From assembly GCA_963720775.1 (NCBI GenBank), contig CAVRGR010000006.1:992001-1056000 (forward strand): 64,000 nt of DNA. Reading direction: 5' to 3'. A program made the position numbers and the translations under genes. Within the stretch, counting starts at the first letter, position 1, and each line of letters starts with the position of its first letter. The DNA comes from JAENVT01 sp963720775. GTDB taxonomy: Bacteria; Actinomycetota; Acidimicrobiia; Acidimicrobiales; Ilumatobacteraceae. Below are positions 42,780 to 52,561 of this stretch, piece after piece. The notes under the pieces are model-generated. The model did not search any database. It was not told where the DNA came from and saw nothing but the letters and a program-made list of their open reading frames with translations.

Positions 42780-43936
42780 ATGATGAAGCGCAGCACCGAG
42801 CGAATCCTGACGACGCACGTGGGGAGCCTGGCTCGGCCAGTGTCGCTGCTCGACATCATGAAGGAAAAGAGAACGGCAGGCCGTACGACACCGACGCCTA
42901 TGCGCGGGAAGTGAAGGAGGCAGTGGCCGACCGGGTGCGGCAGCAGGTCGAGTGCGGAATCGACGTGGTCACCGATGGCGAGATGAGCAAGGTCATGTTC
43001 GTCGACTACGTGAAGGATCGCCTGGCCGGCTACGAGGAGGACCCCGCGCCGAAGAACTCTCCGAGCAGCTGGCAGGCGGAGATCGACATGTTTCCCGAGT
43101 ACTACGCCGACTACATGAAGAAGTACTCGTCGACGGTGGCGAAACGAAAGACGATCGTGGCAACAGGCCCGATCTCGTACGTCGGCCAAGATCTTCTGAA
43201 GATCGACATCGACAACCTCAAGGCTGCGGTTGCCGGACTCGATGTCACCGAGATCTTCATGCCCTCCAACGGTCCGTCGGGCTTCGGGGAGAACCGCTAC
43301 TACCCGAACCGCGAGGAGTACGTGCAGGCAGTGGCCGAGGCCATGCGCCAGGAGTACCTCGGGATCGTCGATGCCGGTTTCATCGTGCAGATCGACGACC
43401 CGTGGTTGATCGGGGCGCTGTCGGACCCGACCAAGCCCATCGAGGAGCGAGAGAAGGCGGCATCGGCCCACGTGGAGATCCTCAACCACGCGTTGCGCGG
43501 CATCCCGGCCGAGAAGATCCGTCACCACACGTGTTACGGACTGAACCATGGCCCGCGTCTCACCGACATCGACTTGAAAGACGCCATGAAGTTCGCGTTC
43601 CGGATCAACGCCGGTGCCTTCTCGTTCGAGGTGATGAACCCCCGTCACATGCACGAGTGGCGCCAGCTCGCAGAGATCGGCGTGCCCGACGGCGCCATCC
43701 TCATCCCCGGCTTGTTGGGACACGCCAACAACTACGTCGAACATCCGGAGCTGATCGCCGAGTACATCTGCAACTACGCGAGCATCGTCGGGCGGGAGAA
43801 CGTGATCGCGGGCGCCGACTGCGGGTTTTCGTCGCGGGCGAGCTATGCACCGGAGGTGCACCCAACGGTCGTGTGGCCGAAGTTCAAAGCTCTGGCCGAG
43901 GGAGCACGACTCGCGTCTGCCAAGCTCTGGAAGTAA
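42780..43936 (+). pseudogene. MetE-type (cobalamin-independent) methyltransferase-like protein, one frameshift
   Basis: ATG 42780 follows a strong GAGAGGGG site and reads MMKRSTERILTTHVGSLARP, then VSLLDIMKEK, the classic N-terminus of the short MetE-like family. At 42869 the frame breaks; the next frame gives NGRPYDTDAYAREVKEAVAD and runs intact to 43936 with GIDVVTDGEMSK and RHHTCYGLNHGPR (zinc-site region). Adding one G at 42869 (AAAGAG to AAAGGAG) restores about 385 residues. These proteins demethylate or methylate small thiol or N-methyl substrates with zinc. The next gene overlaps by one base. Confidence 0.78.
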
Positions 43937-46209
43937 TGCGCCGGACCCATCGCCGCGAGGACGACCCTCTGCTGAGAGGTCAGGGCACGTTCATCGATGG
44001 CCTGCGACTCGCCGGGCTCGACGGCGCCCTTCATGCAGTGTTCGTGCGGTCGATCGAGCCGCACGGCCGGCTCGTGTCGGTCGACATCTCTGTGGCGGCG
44101 GCGATGCCTGGCGTCGCTGCAGTGTTGACCGGCCAGGATCTCACCGACGTGTGGGTGCTGCCACCGCGACTCCCCATGGCCAACAAGTCGATGGTGCGCC
44201 CGATGATGGCGCAAGACGTGGTGCGGTTCGTCGGTGAACCGTTGGCCGTCGTGTTGGCGGAGTCGCCTGCCGAGGCCGCCGACGCGGCGGAGGCAGTGCT
44301 CGTCGAAACCGAGTTCCTGCCGCCGGTGATCGATCTCGACGACGCGGCTCGGGGTGAAGTGCTCGTACACGAAGCCGCCGGGAGCAACGTGTCGTTCGAG
44401 TGGTCGACGCCGTCGTTCGAAACCGATCCGTTCGCGGCCTGCGAGGTGGTCGACGAATTCACGATTCGGCATCCACGACTGCATGCAGCCCCGATCGAGC
44501 CACGCGCCGGAGCCGCAGTGTGGGGGCCTGACGGTCGCTGCACGGTGTGGGTCTGCTCGCAGCGTCCGGCCGGGGCGAAGTACGTCATCGAATGCGCGCT
44601 CGGCCTCGAACCCGGAACCGTGCGCGCCATCGCCCCCGATGTGGGCGGTGGCTTCGGGGCAAAGGGCGGCTACGGGTGCCAACCGGAGGATGTCGTACTG
44701 GCCTGGGCGGCGCGCCGTCTCGGCAGGCCGGTGCGTTGGGTGGAGACCCGCTCGGAGTCCATGCTTTCCATGGGGCACGGTCGGGCATCGACCCACCGCG
44801 TCCGCATCGGAGGCAGCCGCGATGGTCGAGTGCAGGCCTACGAGGTGGAAGCAGTTCAAGACAGCGGCGCCTACCCGGCAATGGGCACGTTCATCACCAC
44901 CAACCTGCGCAACTCGGGCACGGGCGTGTACGACATCGCGACAGCACGAGTCAGTGGCCGCTCGGTGGTCACCAACACCTCCTCGACCATGGCGCTTCGT
45001 GGCGCCGGCCGGCCCGAGGCGGCCTGCGACATCGAGCGGGCGATCGATCGGTTTGCGGCGATCGTCGGGCTCGACCCCGTCGAGGTGCGCCGGCGCAATC
45101 TCGTGCCCGCCGACGCGTTCCCGTACAAGACTGCGGTCGGCTCGACGTACGACAGTGGCCGCTACGCCGAGGCGCTCGATCGGTGTGTGGAGGCGGCCGG
45201 CTACGACGCATTGCGCATCGAACAGGCCGAGCGACGGCGGCGCGGAACCACGTCGCGGCTTGGAGTCGGCACGAGTTGCACCGTCGAGATCACCGGTGGA
45301 GGCGAAGGCGAGCATTCGTCGGTCACCGTCGAAGCCGACGGCTCGGTGACCGTGGTGGTCGGCACGTCGCCTCACGGGCAGGCTCACGAGACCACGTTCG
45401 CTGCAATCGTGGCCGACGAGTTGGGCATTCCCGCCGACCGGATCCAGGTGTTGCACGGCGACACCGATGTAGCTCCACTCGGTGGCGGCACCATCGGCTC
45501 GCGGTCGGCGCAGCTCGGGGGCTCAGCCACGTTTGGTGCGGCACGCGATGTGGTCGAGCTGGCACGCGAGGCTGCGGCCGAGCTGCTCGAGGCTTCAGCC
45601 GCCGACATCGTGTTCGAGCGAACGACCGGCCGGTTCCACGTGGCCGGAACTCCGGCGCGCGACGTGGGCTGGACCGATCTCGGACCATTGTCGGCAGGCC
45701 ACCGGTTCAAGCCGGAAGGGGGCGCCGGCACGTTCGCCTACGGCGCGTGTGTGGCGACGATCGAGCTCGACATCGAGACCGGGGCAGTGCGGGTGCGCTC
45801 ACTGGTGTCAGTCGATGACGCCGGCACCTTGTTGCAACCGCAACTTGCTCAGGGCCAGGTGCACGGCGGTCTGGCAATGGCCGTAGCCGCGGCGCTCTAC
45901 GAAGAGATGGTGTATGGCGACGACGGCGTGCCGCGCACGGCAAACCTCGCCGACTACGCGCTGGTGTCGGCCGCCGAGCTGCCCAGCTTCGAGACACACG
46001 AGATGGAGACGCCGTCGCCGTGGAACCCGCTCGGCGTGAAGGGCGTGGGTGAGTCGGGCACGGTGATGGCCACAGCCGCGCTGCAGAATGCAGTGCTCGA
46101 CGCCCTGCGCGAGTTCGGCGTCGAGCATCTCGACCTGCCGTACACACCACAGCGCGTCTGGGGCGCCCTCCAGGAGCAGTCGCTGCTCATCAGTAGTGCG
46201 GGGGAGTGA
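43936..46209 (+). CDS. Xanthine dehydrogenase-family molybdenum hydroxylase, large subunit
   Basis: A 757-residue molybdopterin-binding subunit starting at ATG 43936, whose A is also the last base of the MetE-like stop (TAATG). It shows DVGGGFGAKGGYGCQPEDVV, ALRGAGRPEAACDIERAID and the active-site Glu in GVKGVGESGTVMATAAL. The N-terminal RREDDPLLRGQGTFIDGL domain is typical. It resembles the protein at 17156 but is a distinct paralogue. As there, no FAD or FeS subunit gene is adjacent. The operon with a MetE-like protein suggests a role in breakdown of a methylated heterocycle or betaine. Confidence 0.9.
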   Translation: MRRTHRREDDPLLRGQGTFIDGLRLAGLDGALHAVFVRSIEPHGRLVSVDISVAAAMPGVAAVLTGQDLTDVWVLPPRLPMANKSMVRPMMAQDVVRFVGEPLAVVLAESPAEAADAAEAVLVETEFLPPVIDLDDAARGEVLVHEAAGSNVSFEWSTPSFETDPFAACEVVDEFTIRHPRLHAAPIEPRAGAAVWGPDGRCTVWVCSQRPAGAKYVIECALGLEPGTVRAIAPDVGGGFGAKGGYGCQPEDVVLAWAARRLGRPVRWVETRSESMLSMGHGRASTHRVRIGGSRDGRVQAYEVEAVQDSGAYPAMGTFITTNLRNSGTGVYDIATARVSGRSVVTNTSSTMALRGAGRPEAACDIERAIDRFAAIVGLDPVEVRRRNLVPADAFPYKTAVGSTYDSGRYAEALDRCVEAAGYDALRIEQAERRRRGTTSRLGVGTSCTVEITGGGEGEHSSVTVEADGSVTVVVGTSPHGQAHETTFAAIVADELGIPADRIQVLHGDTDVAPLGGGTIGSRSAQLGGSATFGAARDVVELAREAAAELLEASAADIVFERTTGRFHVAGTPARDVGWTDLGPLSAGHRFKPEGGAGTFAYGACVATIELDIETGAVRVRSLVSVDDAGTLLQPQLAQGQVHGGLAMAVAAALYEEMVYGDDGVPRTANLADYALVSAAELPSFETHEMETPSPWNPLGVKGVGESGTVMATAALQNAVLDALREFGVEHLDLPYTPQRVWGALQEQSLLISSAGE

Positions 46210-46810
46210 TCACCCACAAGACCTTCACCGGTTGATTGCCTAAGTTGGCGCAGCGATGTGCCTCGGTGCTGGCAAAGGCGAAGCTGTCACCCTTGTGCAG
46301 TTGGAGGTGGTTCCCGCCGATCCACAACTGCAGCGTGCCTTGGAGCACCAGCCCCGCCTCGTCGCCGTCGTGGGAGTAGAACTCGCTGTCGGCACCGGGG
46401 TGGAGCGTGCTGATCAGCATCTCCAGTGGCCCGGCGAGGTTCGGCGAGAGCAGCTCCTCGGTGATGCCCAGGCCCGTGAAGGTGAGGTTGCGGCGGTTGC
46501 CGGCGCGAACGATGGTGTCCCGCTCTTCCTCCGGGCCTCGCTCGCCGGGGGGGAAGAACCAGTTCATGTGCACGCCCAGTGCGACGGCAATCTCCTTCAA
46601 CACGGCGATCGGCAAGCGCGAGACGTCGCGTTCGATCTGGCTGAGGTAGCTGACCGAGATCCCGACCGCAGAAGCAACATCCTGCAGTGTTCTGCCCTGT
46701 GCCCTGCGCAGCTCGCGGATGCGGCCGCCGATCAGCACCTGCGCGTCGTAACGATCGTCGCTCGACGACGATGTCGCCTCGCGGGCCGTGCTGAGTGCCC
46801 TGATCGCCAC
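46190..46810 (-). CDS. XRE-family regulator with C-terminal cupin domain
   Basis: 206 residues. The HTH_3 domain is about residues 27-85 (IRELRRAQGRTLQDVASAVG, ISVSYLSQIERDVSRLPIAV) and the cupin about 125-206 (FYSHDGDEAGLVLQGTLQLW, HKGDSFAFASTEAHRCANLG). PuuR-type XRE-cupin proteins control amine, amino acid or betaine catabolism and bind the substrate in the cupin. The gene overlaps the end of the molybdenum hydroxylase on the opposite strand by 20 bases and precedes the frameshifted dehydrogenase on its own strand. It is the best local candidate regulator of the 42.8-51.9 kb locus. Confidence 0.9.
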   Translation of the reverse strand: MAIRALSTAREATSSSSDDRYDAQVLIGGRIRELRRAQGRTLQDVASAVGISVSYLSQIERDVSRLPIAVLKEIAVALGVHMNWFFPPGERGPEEERDTIVRAGNRRNLTFTGLGITEELLSPNLAGPLEMLISTLHPGADSEFYSHDGDEAGLVLQGTLQLWIGGNHLQLHKGDSFAFASTEAHRCANLGNQPVKVLWVITPPHY

Positions 46811-46841
46811 GTTGCTACCTATGCCCTCGACCCGGCCGGCG

Positions 46842-49320
46842 TCATGAACGCACTCGCAGGCTCTTCGGGTCGTACCACGGCTCGAGCGACGCTCGTGCCG
46901 GCACCCGCTCGCCGGCTACCTCGATCTCGTACATGCCACTCGTCACCCACTTGCGATCGGCCACGCAGCCCTCCGGCGCCGACACCCAACCCATTCCCAG
47001 CGACGCGTCGATCGTGTGCCCGAACGCCCCTGACGTGATGCTGCCGACGATGACGTCGTCGCGCCAGATCGGCTCGTTGTGGTACAGCAACTTGTCGTAG
47101 TCGGCGAGCGCGAACTGAACTACTCGCGTCTTCGACCCGGCCTTCTTCTCGGCGAGCAACGCGTCGCGGCCGATGAAGCCACCCGGCTTGTCCCAGCCCA
47201 CCACGAAGCCGAGCCCGGCCTCCAGGGGTGTGATGTCGGGCGTGATGTCGTGGCCCCAGTGGCGGTAGCCCTTCTCCATCCGCAGCGAGTCGAGCGCGTG
47301 GTAACCAGCATGGCGGAGGCCGAACTCACCGCCGGCTGCGACGAGCACGTCGAACACTCCCGTCGAGAACTCCGTCGGGACGTACAGCTCCCAGCCGAGC
47401 TCGCCCACGTAGGTGACACGACTGGCGCGGACTCGCGCATAGCCGAGATCGATGAGGCGCGAGGTGCCGAAGGGAAAGCCCTCGTTCGAGAGATCGTCGC
47501 CCGACAACGACTGCAGCAGTGCCCGCGCGTTCGGGCCCATCACGCCGAGCACCGCATGGCTCGACGTGATGTCGGTGGCGACCACGCGTGCGCCGGGCGG
47601 GATGTGGTCGCGGAGATGTGTGAAGTCGCGGACTTGAGTTGCGGCTGCGGTGACGATGAGGTAGCGATCGGACGCCAGCCGGGTCACCGTCAGATCGGCT
47701 TCGATGCCACCCTGCGCATTGAGCCACTGGGTGTACACGATCTTGCCCACCGGCACGGCGACGTCGTTGGCGCAGATGTGGTTCAACACCGTCTCGGCGT
47801 CGGGTCCCTCGAGCTGGAACTTCCCGAACGACGACTGGTCGAAGATGCCGGCGGCGTTGCGCACTGCGTGGTGCTCGGCCGCGGCGTACGGGAACCAGTT
47901 CTGCTTGCCGTAGGTGTACTGGTATGCGGGCTCGACACCTTCCGGTGCGAACCAGTTCGTGCGTTCCCAGCCGGCGACCTCGCCGAAGCACGCGCCACAA
48001 GCAGCCAGGCGATCGTGCAGCGCCGAGCGGCGTACGCCCCGTGCAGTTTCGGGTTGGCGGAACGGCCAGTGCATCGCGTAGAGCAGCCCCAGCGCCTCCA
48101 CCGTGCGATCGTGCAAGTAGGTGGGGTTGCGCTGGAACGGCATCACCCGGCGGATGTCGACGTCCCACAGGTCCATCGGCGGCATGGCCGTCGATGATCC
48201 AATCGGCGAGAACCTTGCCGGCTCCACCCGACGACTGGATCCCGATCGAGTTGAACCCGCACGCCACGAACAGGCCTTTGACATCGGGTGATTCGCCGAG
48301 CAGGTAACGGTCGTCGGGCGTGAACGATTCGGGACCGTTGAAGAACAAACGGATTCCCGCGGACCCCAGCACCGGCATGCGGTGGGTTGCGGCTTCCATC
48401 AAGCGGGGCGATGTGTTCCAGGTCGGCGGGAAGTGACTCGAAGCAGAACGACTCGGGAATGCCGCTGTCTCTTCCGGGTTTGGTCATGCCCCACGGCTTG
48501 CCGACCGGCTCGAACCAGCCGACCAGCAGCTTGCCGGCGTCCTCTTTGAAGTAACCGCAACCATCCGGGTCGCGCAGCACCGGCATGTCGGGCGAGATGC
48601 CGTCGATCCCATCGGTGACGATGTAGAAGTGCTCGGCTGCGTGCAGCGGCACGACCGCACCGACTTGATCACCCAGTTGCCGAGCCCACATGCCCGCGGC
48701 GTTGACGACCGCATCGGCGCGGATCTCACCGAGCTCGCGTCGACTCGACCCCGACGGCTCGACCGTCGCTCGGTCGACGATGCGCTCGACCTTGACGTTC
48801 TCGATGATGCGCACCCCGCGGGCTCGAGCGCCCTTGGCCAGTGCCTGAGTCGTGTCGATCGGGTTGGTGATGCCGTCGTTGGGAAGGTGAACGGCCCCCG
48901 ACCAAGTCGTCGACGCGGGCCAGTGGAAGAAGATCCTGCACGTCGGCCGGGGAGATGATGTTGACCTCCAGCCCGAACACACGCGCCATCGAGGCCCCAC
49001 GCTTCAGTTCCTCGAAGCGCTCCTCCGTCGGCGCCACACTGACCGAGCCACGGGCACGAAAGCCAGTCGCTTGACCCGTCTCGTGCTCCAAGCGTGGCGA
49101 ACAGGTCGGTCGTGTACTGCGCCAATCGAGTGAGGTTGTGGGTGGCGCGGAGTTGACCGACCAGTCCGGCGGCGTGCCAGGTGGTGCCACAGGTCAGCTG
49201 CTTGCGTTCCAGCAGCACGACGTCGGTCTCGCCGCGCAGGGCAAGGTGGTAGGCAACGCTGCAGCCGATGATTCCGCCTCCGACGATGACGACCCGTGCG
49301 TGACTGGGTAGTTCGGTCAT
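46842..49320 (-). pseudogene. Dimethylglycine/sarcosine dehydrogenase-like FAD + GcvT fusion, four frameshifts
   Basis: From ATG 49320 (MTELPSHARVVIVGGGIIGC, covalent-FAD motif TTWHAAG) the coding sequence runs through four frames to 46842, with the GcvT-like C-terminus (KFQLEGPDAETVLNHICAND ... YHALDSLRMEKGYRHWGHDI). Breaks lie at 49088 (CC), 48895-48899 (CCCCC), 48405-48408 (GGGG) and 48186 (GG); dropping one base at each restores about 825 residues with no loss. A GGGAGGAGG site precedes the ATG. The enzyme would oxidise an N-methyl group and pass the carbon to tetrahydrofolate. It may be intact in the organism. Confidence 0.75.
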
Positions 49321-49361
49321 GTTGCGAAGGCCTCCTCCCTCTCTCGGAGTCTCTCAAACCC

Positions 49362-49387
49362 TGTGTAATTTCGGCTATCTTTACACA
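49362..49387. promoter_or_regulatory. Palindromic operator between the two dehydrogenase genes
   Basis: TGTGTAA (49362-49368), a 12-base spacer, then TTACACA (49381-49387): an exact 7-base inverted repeat centred in the 96-base gap between divergent paralogues. Spacing and symmetry suit a dimeric regulator controlling both genes, plausibly the XRE-cupin protein. Repeat seen in sequence; regulator assignment inferred. Confidence 0.55.
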
Positions 49388-49416
49388 ATCGATCACACGC
49401 GGACACTGGGGGTGAA

Positions 49417-51867
49417 GTGAGCGAGCAGGCAAGGATCGTGGTGATCGGCGGCGGTATCGCCGGCTGCAGCACGATCTACCACCTCGCGCACATGGGTTGC
49501 ACCGACGTGCTGTTGTTGGAACGCGACGAGCTGACATCCGGTTCGACATGGCACGCGGCCGGCAACGTGCCGACGTTCAGCACGAGCTGGAGCCTGATGA
49601 AGATGCAGGCGTATTCGGCATCGCTCTACCGCCGGCTTGCGACCGACCACGACTTCCCGATCAGCTACCACGTGACCGGCTCGGTGCGGCTGGCACACAG
49701 CCACGAGCGCATGGCCGAGTTCCACCACGTCCGGGGCATGGCCAACGCTCAGGACATCGACTACGAAATGCTCGGCCCGGAGCAACTGGTCGAGCGTTAC
49801 CCGTTGGCGGAAACGCACGATCTCGTCGGTGCTCTCTGGGACCCGCTCGACGGCGACATCGACCCGTCGCAGATCACGCAGGCGTTGGCGCGGAGAGCTC
49901 GGGCGATGGGTGTTCGGGTGCGCCGGTTCGAGCGCGTGACCGGGCTCGAGCAGCATGGCCATGGCGGCTGGACAGTGACGTCGCGCACGTCGGACGGCGA
50001 GCAACACAGCATCGATTGCGAGAGCGTGGTCAACGCGGCCGGGTACCGGGCGAGCGAAGTGATGGAGCTGATCGGGCGTCATCTGCCCGTGGCCCACATG
50101 TCGCATCAGTACTTCGTCACCGACGAGATCCCCGAGCTCGCGGCTCGCGACTTCCCGCTGCCGTTGCTGCGCGATCCCGACAGCAGCTACTACCTACGTC
50201 AAGAACGCAACAGCTTCATCCTCGGGCCGTACGAATGGAATGCGACCGCCATGTGGCGCGACGGCATACCCGATCTGTTCGCCAACATGTTGTGGAGTGA
50301 CGACCTCGAACGCCTGGAGCCGCAGATCCTCGACGCCGGCGAACGTGTGCCCGTCCTGGCCGAAGCGGGCATCGCCCGCGTGGTGAACGGCCCGATCCCG
50401 TACACACCCGACGGCAATCCATATCTCGGCCCTGAACATGGCCTGCGCAACTTCTGGCACTGCAACACGTTCAGCTTCGGCATCGCCCAGGGCGGTGGTG
50501 CGGGCAAGGCGATTGCCGAGTGGATCATCGATGGTCGACCCGAGTTCGACATCTGGTCGGTCGACCGTCGCCGCTTCACGAGCTATGCCACCACCCAGTA
50601 CACCGTCGACAGGGCGATCGAGGTGTACCAGAACGAGTATGCGATGGGCTTTCCGTTCGAGGAACGACCCGCCGGCCGTCCGTCGTACGTCTCGCCGCTC
50701 CACGCGACGCTCACCGCCAAGGGAGCTCACTTCGGCGCCCGCGGTGGTTGGGAGCGGCCCACCTGGTTCGATCCCGACGGGGTCGTCACCGATCACTCTC
50801 TGTCGTTCTACCGAACGAACGGCTGGCGCCCGGAGTTGGCCAAGGAGTGTGCCGCGGCGCGCAACGGCGTCGCCGTGCTCGATCTGCCCGGCTTCACGAA
50901 GTTCGAGATCAAGGGCCCGGGGGCCGGCGCGTACCTCGACCACCTGCTGTGCACCAAGCTGCCGCGCACCGGACGACTCACACTGTGCTACGCGTTGCTC
51001 CCTGATGGCAAGGTGCTCAGCGAGCTCACGCTGAGCAAGCTGGCCGACGACCACTACTACGCCGTCGGCGCCGCCACCGCCGAGTGGCACGACCTCGACC
51101 TGCTGCAGGCGGCGCTGCCGTCCGACGGCACCGTCACCGTCACCAATGTCTCGGCTGATCTCGGATCGCTCATCGTCGTCGGGCCGCGTTCGCGGGAGGT
51201 CCTGTCGAAGATCACGTCCACGCCGCTCGACAACGCCTCGTTCCCGTGGCTCTCGGTGGGCGACATCGACACCGCGTGCGGCTCGGTGCGTGCTCTGCGC
51301 GTCAGCTACGTCGGCGAGCTCGGCTGGGAGCTGCACGCCGCCAATCACCAACTCGTCGCTCTCTACGACGCAATCTGGTCTGCCGGCGAACAACACGGCA
51401 TACGCGACCTGGGGATCTACGCGGTCGACAGCTTGCGGCTCGACAAGTGCTATCGCGGGTGGAAGGCCGACCTGGAGATCGGCTTCTCACCGTTCGACGC
51501 CTCGCTCGATCGGTTCGTGGATCTCAGCAAGCCCGATTTCGTGGGCAGGGCCGCGCTGCTGGCCGAGAAGGAAACCGGGTCGGCATGGCGGTTCGTACCA
51601 CTCGTACTAGACGACCCCGGCGATGCCGACGCGCCTTTCTGCGCGTCGATCTTCGACGGCGACAGTCCCGATGCCGCCCGCGTCGGCATCGTCACGTCGG
51701 GAGGATGGAGCTTCACGCTCGACAAGAGCATTGCCCTCGGCTACGTGCGACCTGCGTTTCAGGCCGAAGGCACCAAGATGTGCATCGAGGTCTTCGGGAA
51801 ACGAGTCGCTGCCACGGTCGCTCGCGAACCCCTGTACGACCCGGGCAACGAACGTCCGAGGGCCTAG
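49417..51867 (+). CDS. Dimethylglycine/sarcosine dehydrogenase-like FAD + GcvT fusion protein
   Basis: 816 residues, intact. The FAD Rossmann motif is RIVVIGGGIAGCSTIYHLAH, followed by the covalent-flavin His in SGSTWHAAGN. The DAO-type oxidase domain ends near residue 400 with the FAO-M linker. The GcvT/aminomethyltransferase domains occupy about 430-810 (KFEIKGPGAGAYLDHLLCTK, RVSYVGELGWELHAANHQLV, YAVDSLRLDKCYRGW). It oxidatively demethylates an N-methyl amino acid such as dimethylglycine or sarcosine and transfers the one-carbon unit to folate. It is a paralogue of the divergent frameshifted gene. Confidence 0.9.
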   Translation: MSEQARIVVIGGGIAGCSTIYHLAHMGCTDVLLLERDELTSGSTWHAAGNVPTFSTSWSLMKMQAYSASLYRRLATDHDFPISYHVTGSVRLAHSHERMAEFHHVRGMANAQDIDYEMLGPEQLVERYPLAETHDLVGALWDPLDGDIDPSQITQALARRARAMGVRVRRFERVTGLEQHGHGGWTVTSRTSDGEQHSIDCESVVNAAGYRASEVMELIGRHLPVAHMSHQYFVTDEIPELAARDFPLPLLRDPDSSYYLRQERNSFILGPYEWNATAMWRDGIPDLFANMLWSDDLERLEPQILDAGERVPVLAEAGIARVVNGPIPYTPDGNPYLGPEHGLRNFWHCNTFSFGIAQGGGAGKAIAEWIIDGRPEFDIWSVDRRRFTSYATTQYTVDRAIEVYQNEYAMGFPFEERPAGRPSYVSPLHATLTAKGAHFGARGGWERPTWFDPDGVVTDHSLSFYRTNGWRPELAKECAAARNGVAVLDLPGFTKFEIKGPGAGAYLDHLLCTKLPRTGRLTLCYALLPDGKVLSELTLSKLADDHYYAVGAATAEWHDLDLLQAALPSDGTVTVTNVSADLGSLIVVGPRSREVLSKITSTPLDNASFPWLSVGDIDTACGSVRALRVSYVGELGWELHAANHQLVALYDAIWSAGEQHGIRDLGIYAVDSLRLDKCYRGWKADLEIGFSPFDASLDRFVDLSKPDFVGRAALLAEKETGSAWRFVPLVLDDPGDADAPFCASIFDGDSPDAARVGIVTSGGWSFTLDKSIALGYVRPAFQAEGTKMCIEVFGKRVAATVAREPLYDPGNERPRA

Positions 51868-51940
51868 CGCGGTGTGATCCGAACGAGTGGTGACGACGAA
51901 TGCGTCGGGAACACTCACCTACCGATGGAGGACAACACCA

Positions 51941-52501
51941 ATGGATGCACCCGATCAAGCACAGATCGTCGTGAGCGGCTTGACCCCACTCGTGCACGCG
52001 ACGTCGAAGAGCCAACTCGGCAACGCGACCCCGTGCGAACAGTGGGCTGTTCGGGATCTGCTCAACCATCTCGTCGGCGGGGGGCACATGTTCGCCACCT
52101 GCCTGACCGGCGGAAGCGTCGATCCGGCAAGCTCTCCTGGCGACCTGCTGGGCGAAGATCCCGTCGAGGCCTTCGACATGGCAATCGCCGCGTTCTCGGC
52201 CGCTCTCGCGATGAGCACCGACCTCTCGACAACGGTCACGCTGCCCTTCGGCTCGATGCCGGCCGAGGTAGCCCTGCGCATCGCCGCGGCCGATCTGCTC
52301 GTGCACTCGTGGGATCTTGCCCGGGCGACGGGCCAGCGATTCGAACCGCCCGACGAGCTCGTCGCCTCCACAGAGCCCTTCTTCCACCAGTTCCTTCAGC
52401 CCGGACTTCGTGAGATGGGCTTGTTTGCTGCCGCCGTCGAGCCACCGGCGGGGGCGACAGGCATCGAGCGGCTGGTGGCGTTCGCAGGCCGCCGGCCCTG
52501 A
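51941..52501 (+). CDS. Maleylpyruvate isomerase-fold / TIGR03086-family metal-binding protein
   Basis: A 186-residue protein of the DinB/mycothiol-dependent maleylpyruvate isomerase N-terminal superfamily. Features are NATPCEQWAVRDLLNHLVGG, the GGHMFA metal His region and LLVHSWDLARATGQRFEPPD (the H-x3-D family motif). ATG 51941 has GGAGGA nine bases upstream; the longer frame to 51887 starts in the intergenic region. Homologues bind a divalent metal and probably act with mycothiol. It follows the dehydrogenase gene by 73 bases. Confidence 0.85.
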   Translation: MDAPDQAQIVVSGLTPLVHATSKSQLGNATPCEQWAVRDLLNHLVGGGHMFATCLTGGSVDPASSPGDLLGEDPVEAFDMAIAAFSAALAMSTDLSTTVTLPFGSMPAEVALRIAAADLLVHSWDLARATGQRFEPPDELVASTEPFFHQFLQPGLREMGLFAAAVEPPAGATGIERLVAFAGRRP

Positions 52502-52521
52502 GCTTCATCGAGGCTCTGTTG

Positions 52522-52543
52522 CAGCGCGCCAGACTGCGCGCTG
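52522..52543. terminator. Strong GC hairpin between genes
   Basis: CAGCGCGC-CAGACT-GCGCGCTG forms an 8-base perfect stem with a six-base loop, 20 bases after the TIGR03086 stop and 18 bases before the aldo/keto reductase start. There is no T-tract. A transcription terminator or processing hairpin separating the two units is plausible. Confidence 0.4.
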
Positions 52544-52561
52544 GAGTCGAATCGGTGTCAT

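Noticed and set aside
43843..45456. 537-residue minus-strand ORF
   Set aside because: Antisense to the molybdenum hydroxylase gene with all cofactor motifs on the plus strand.
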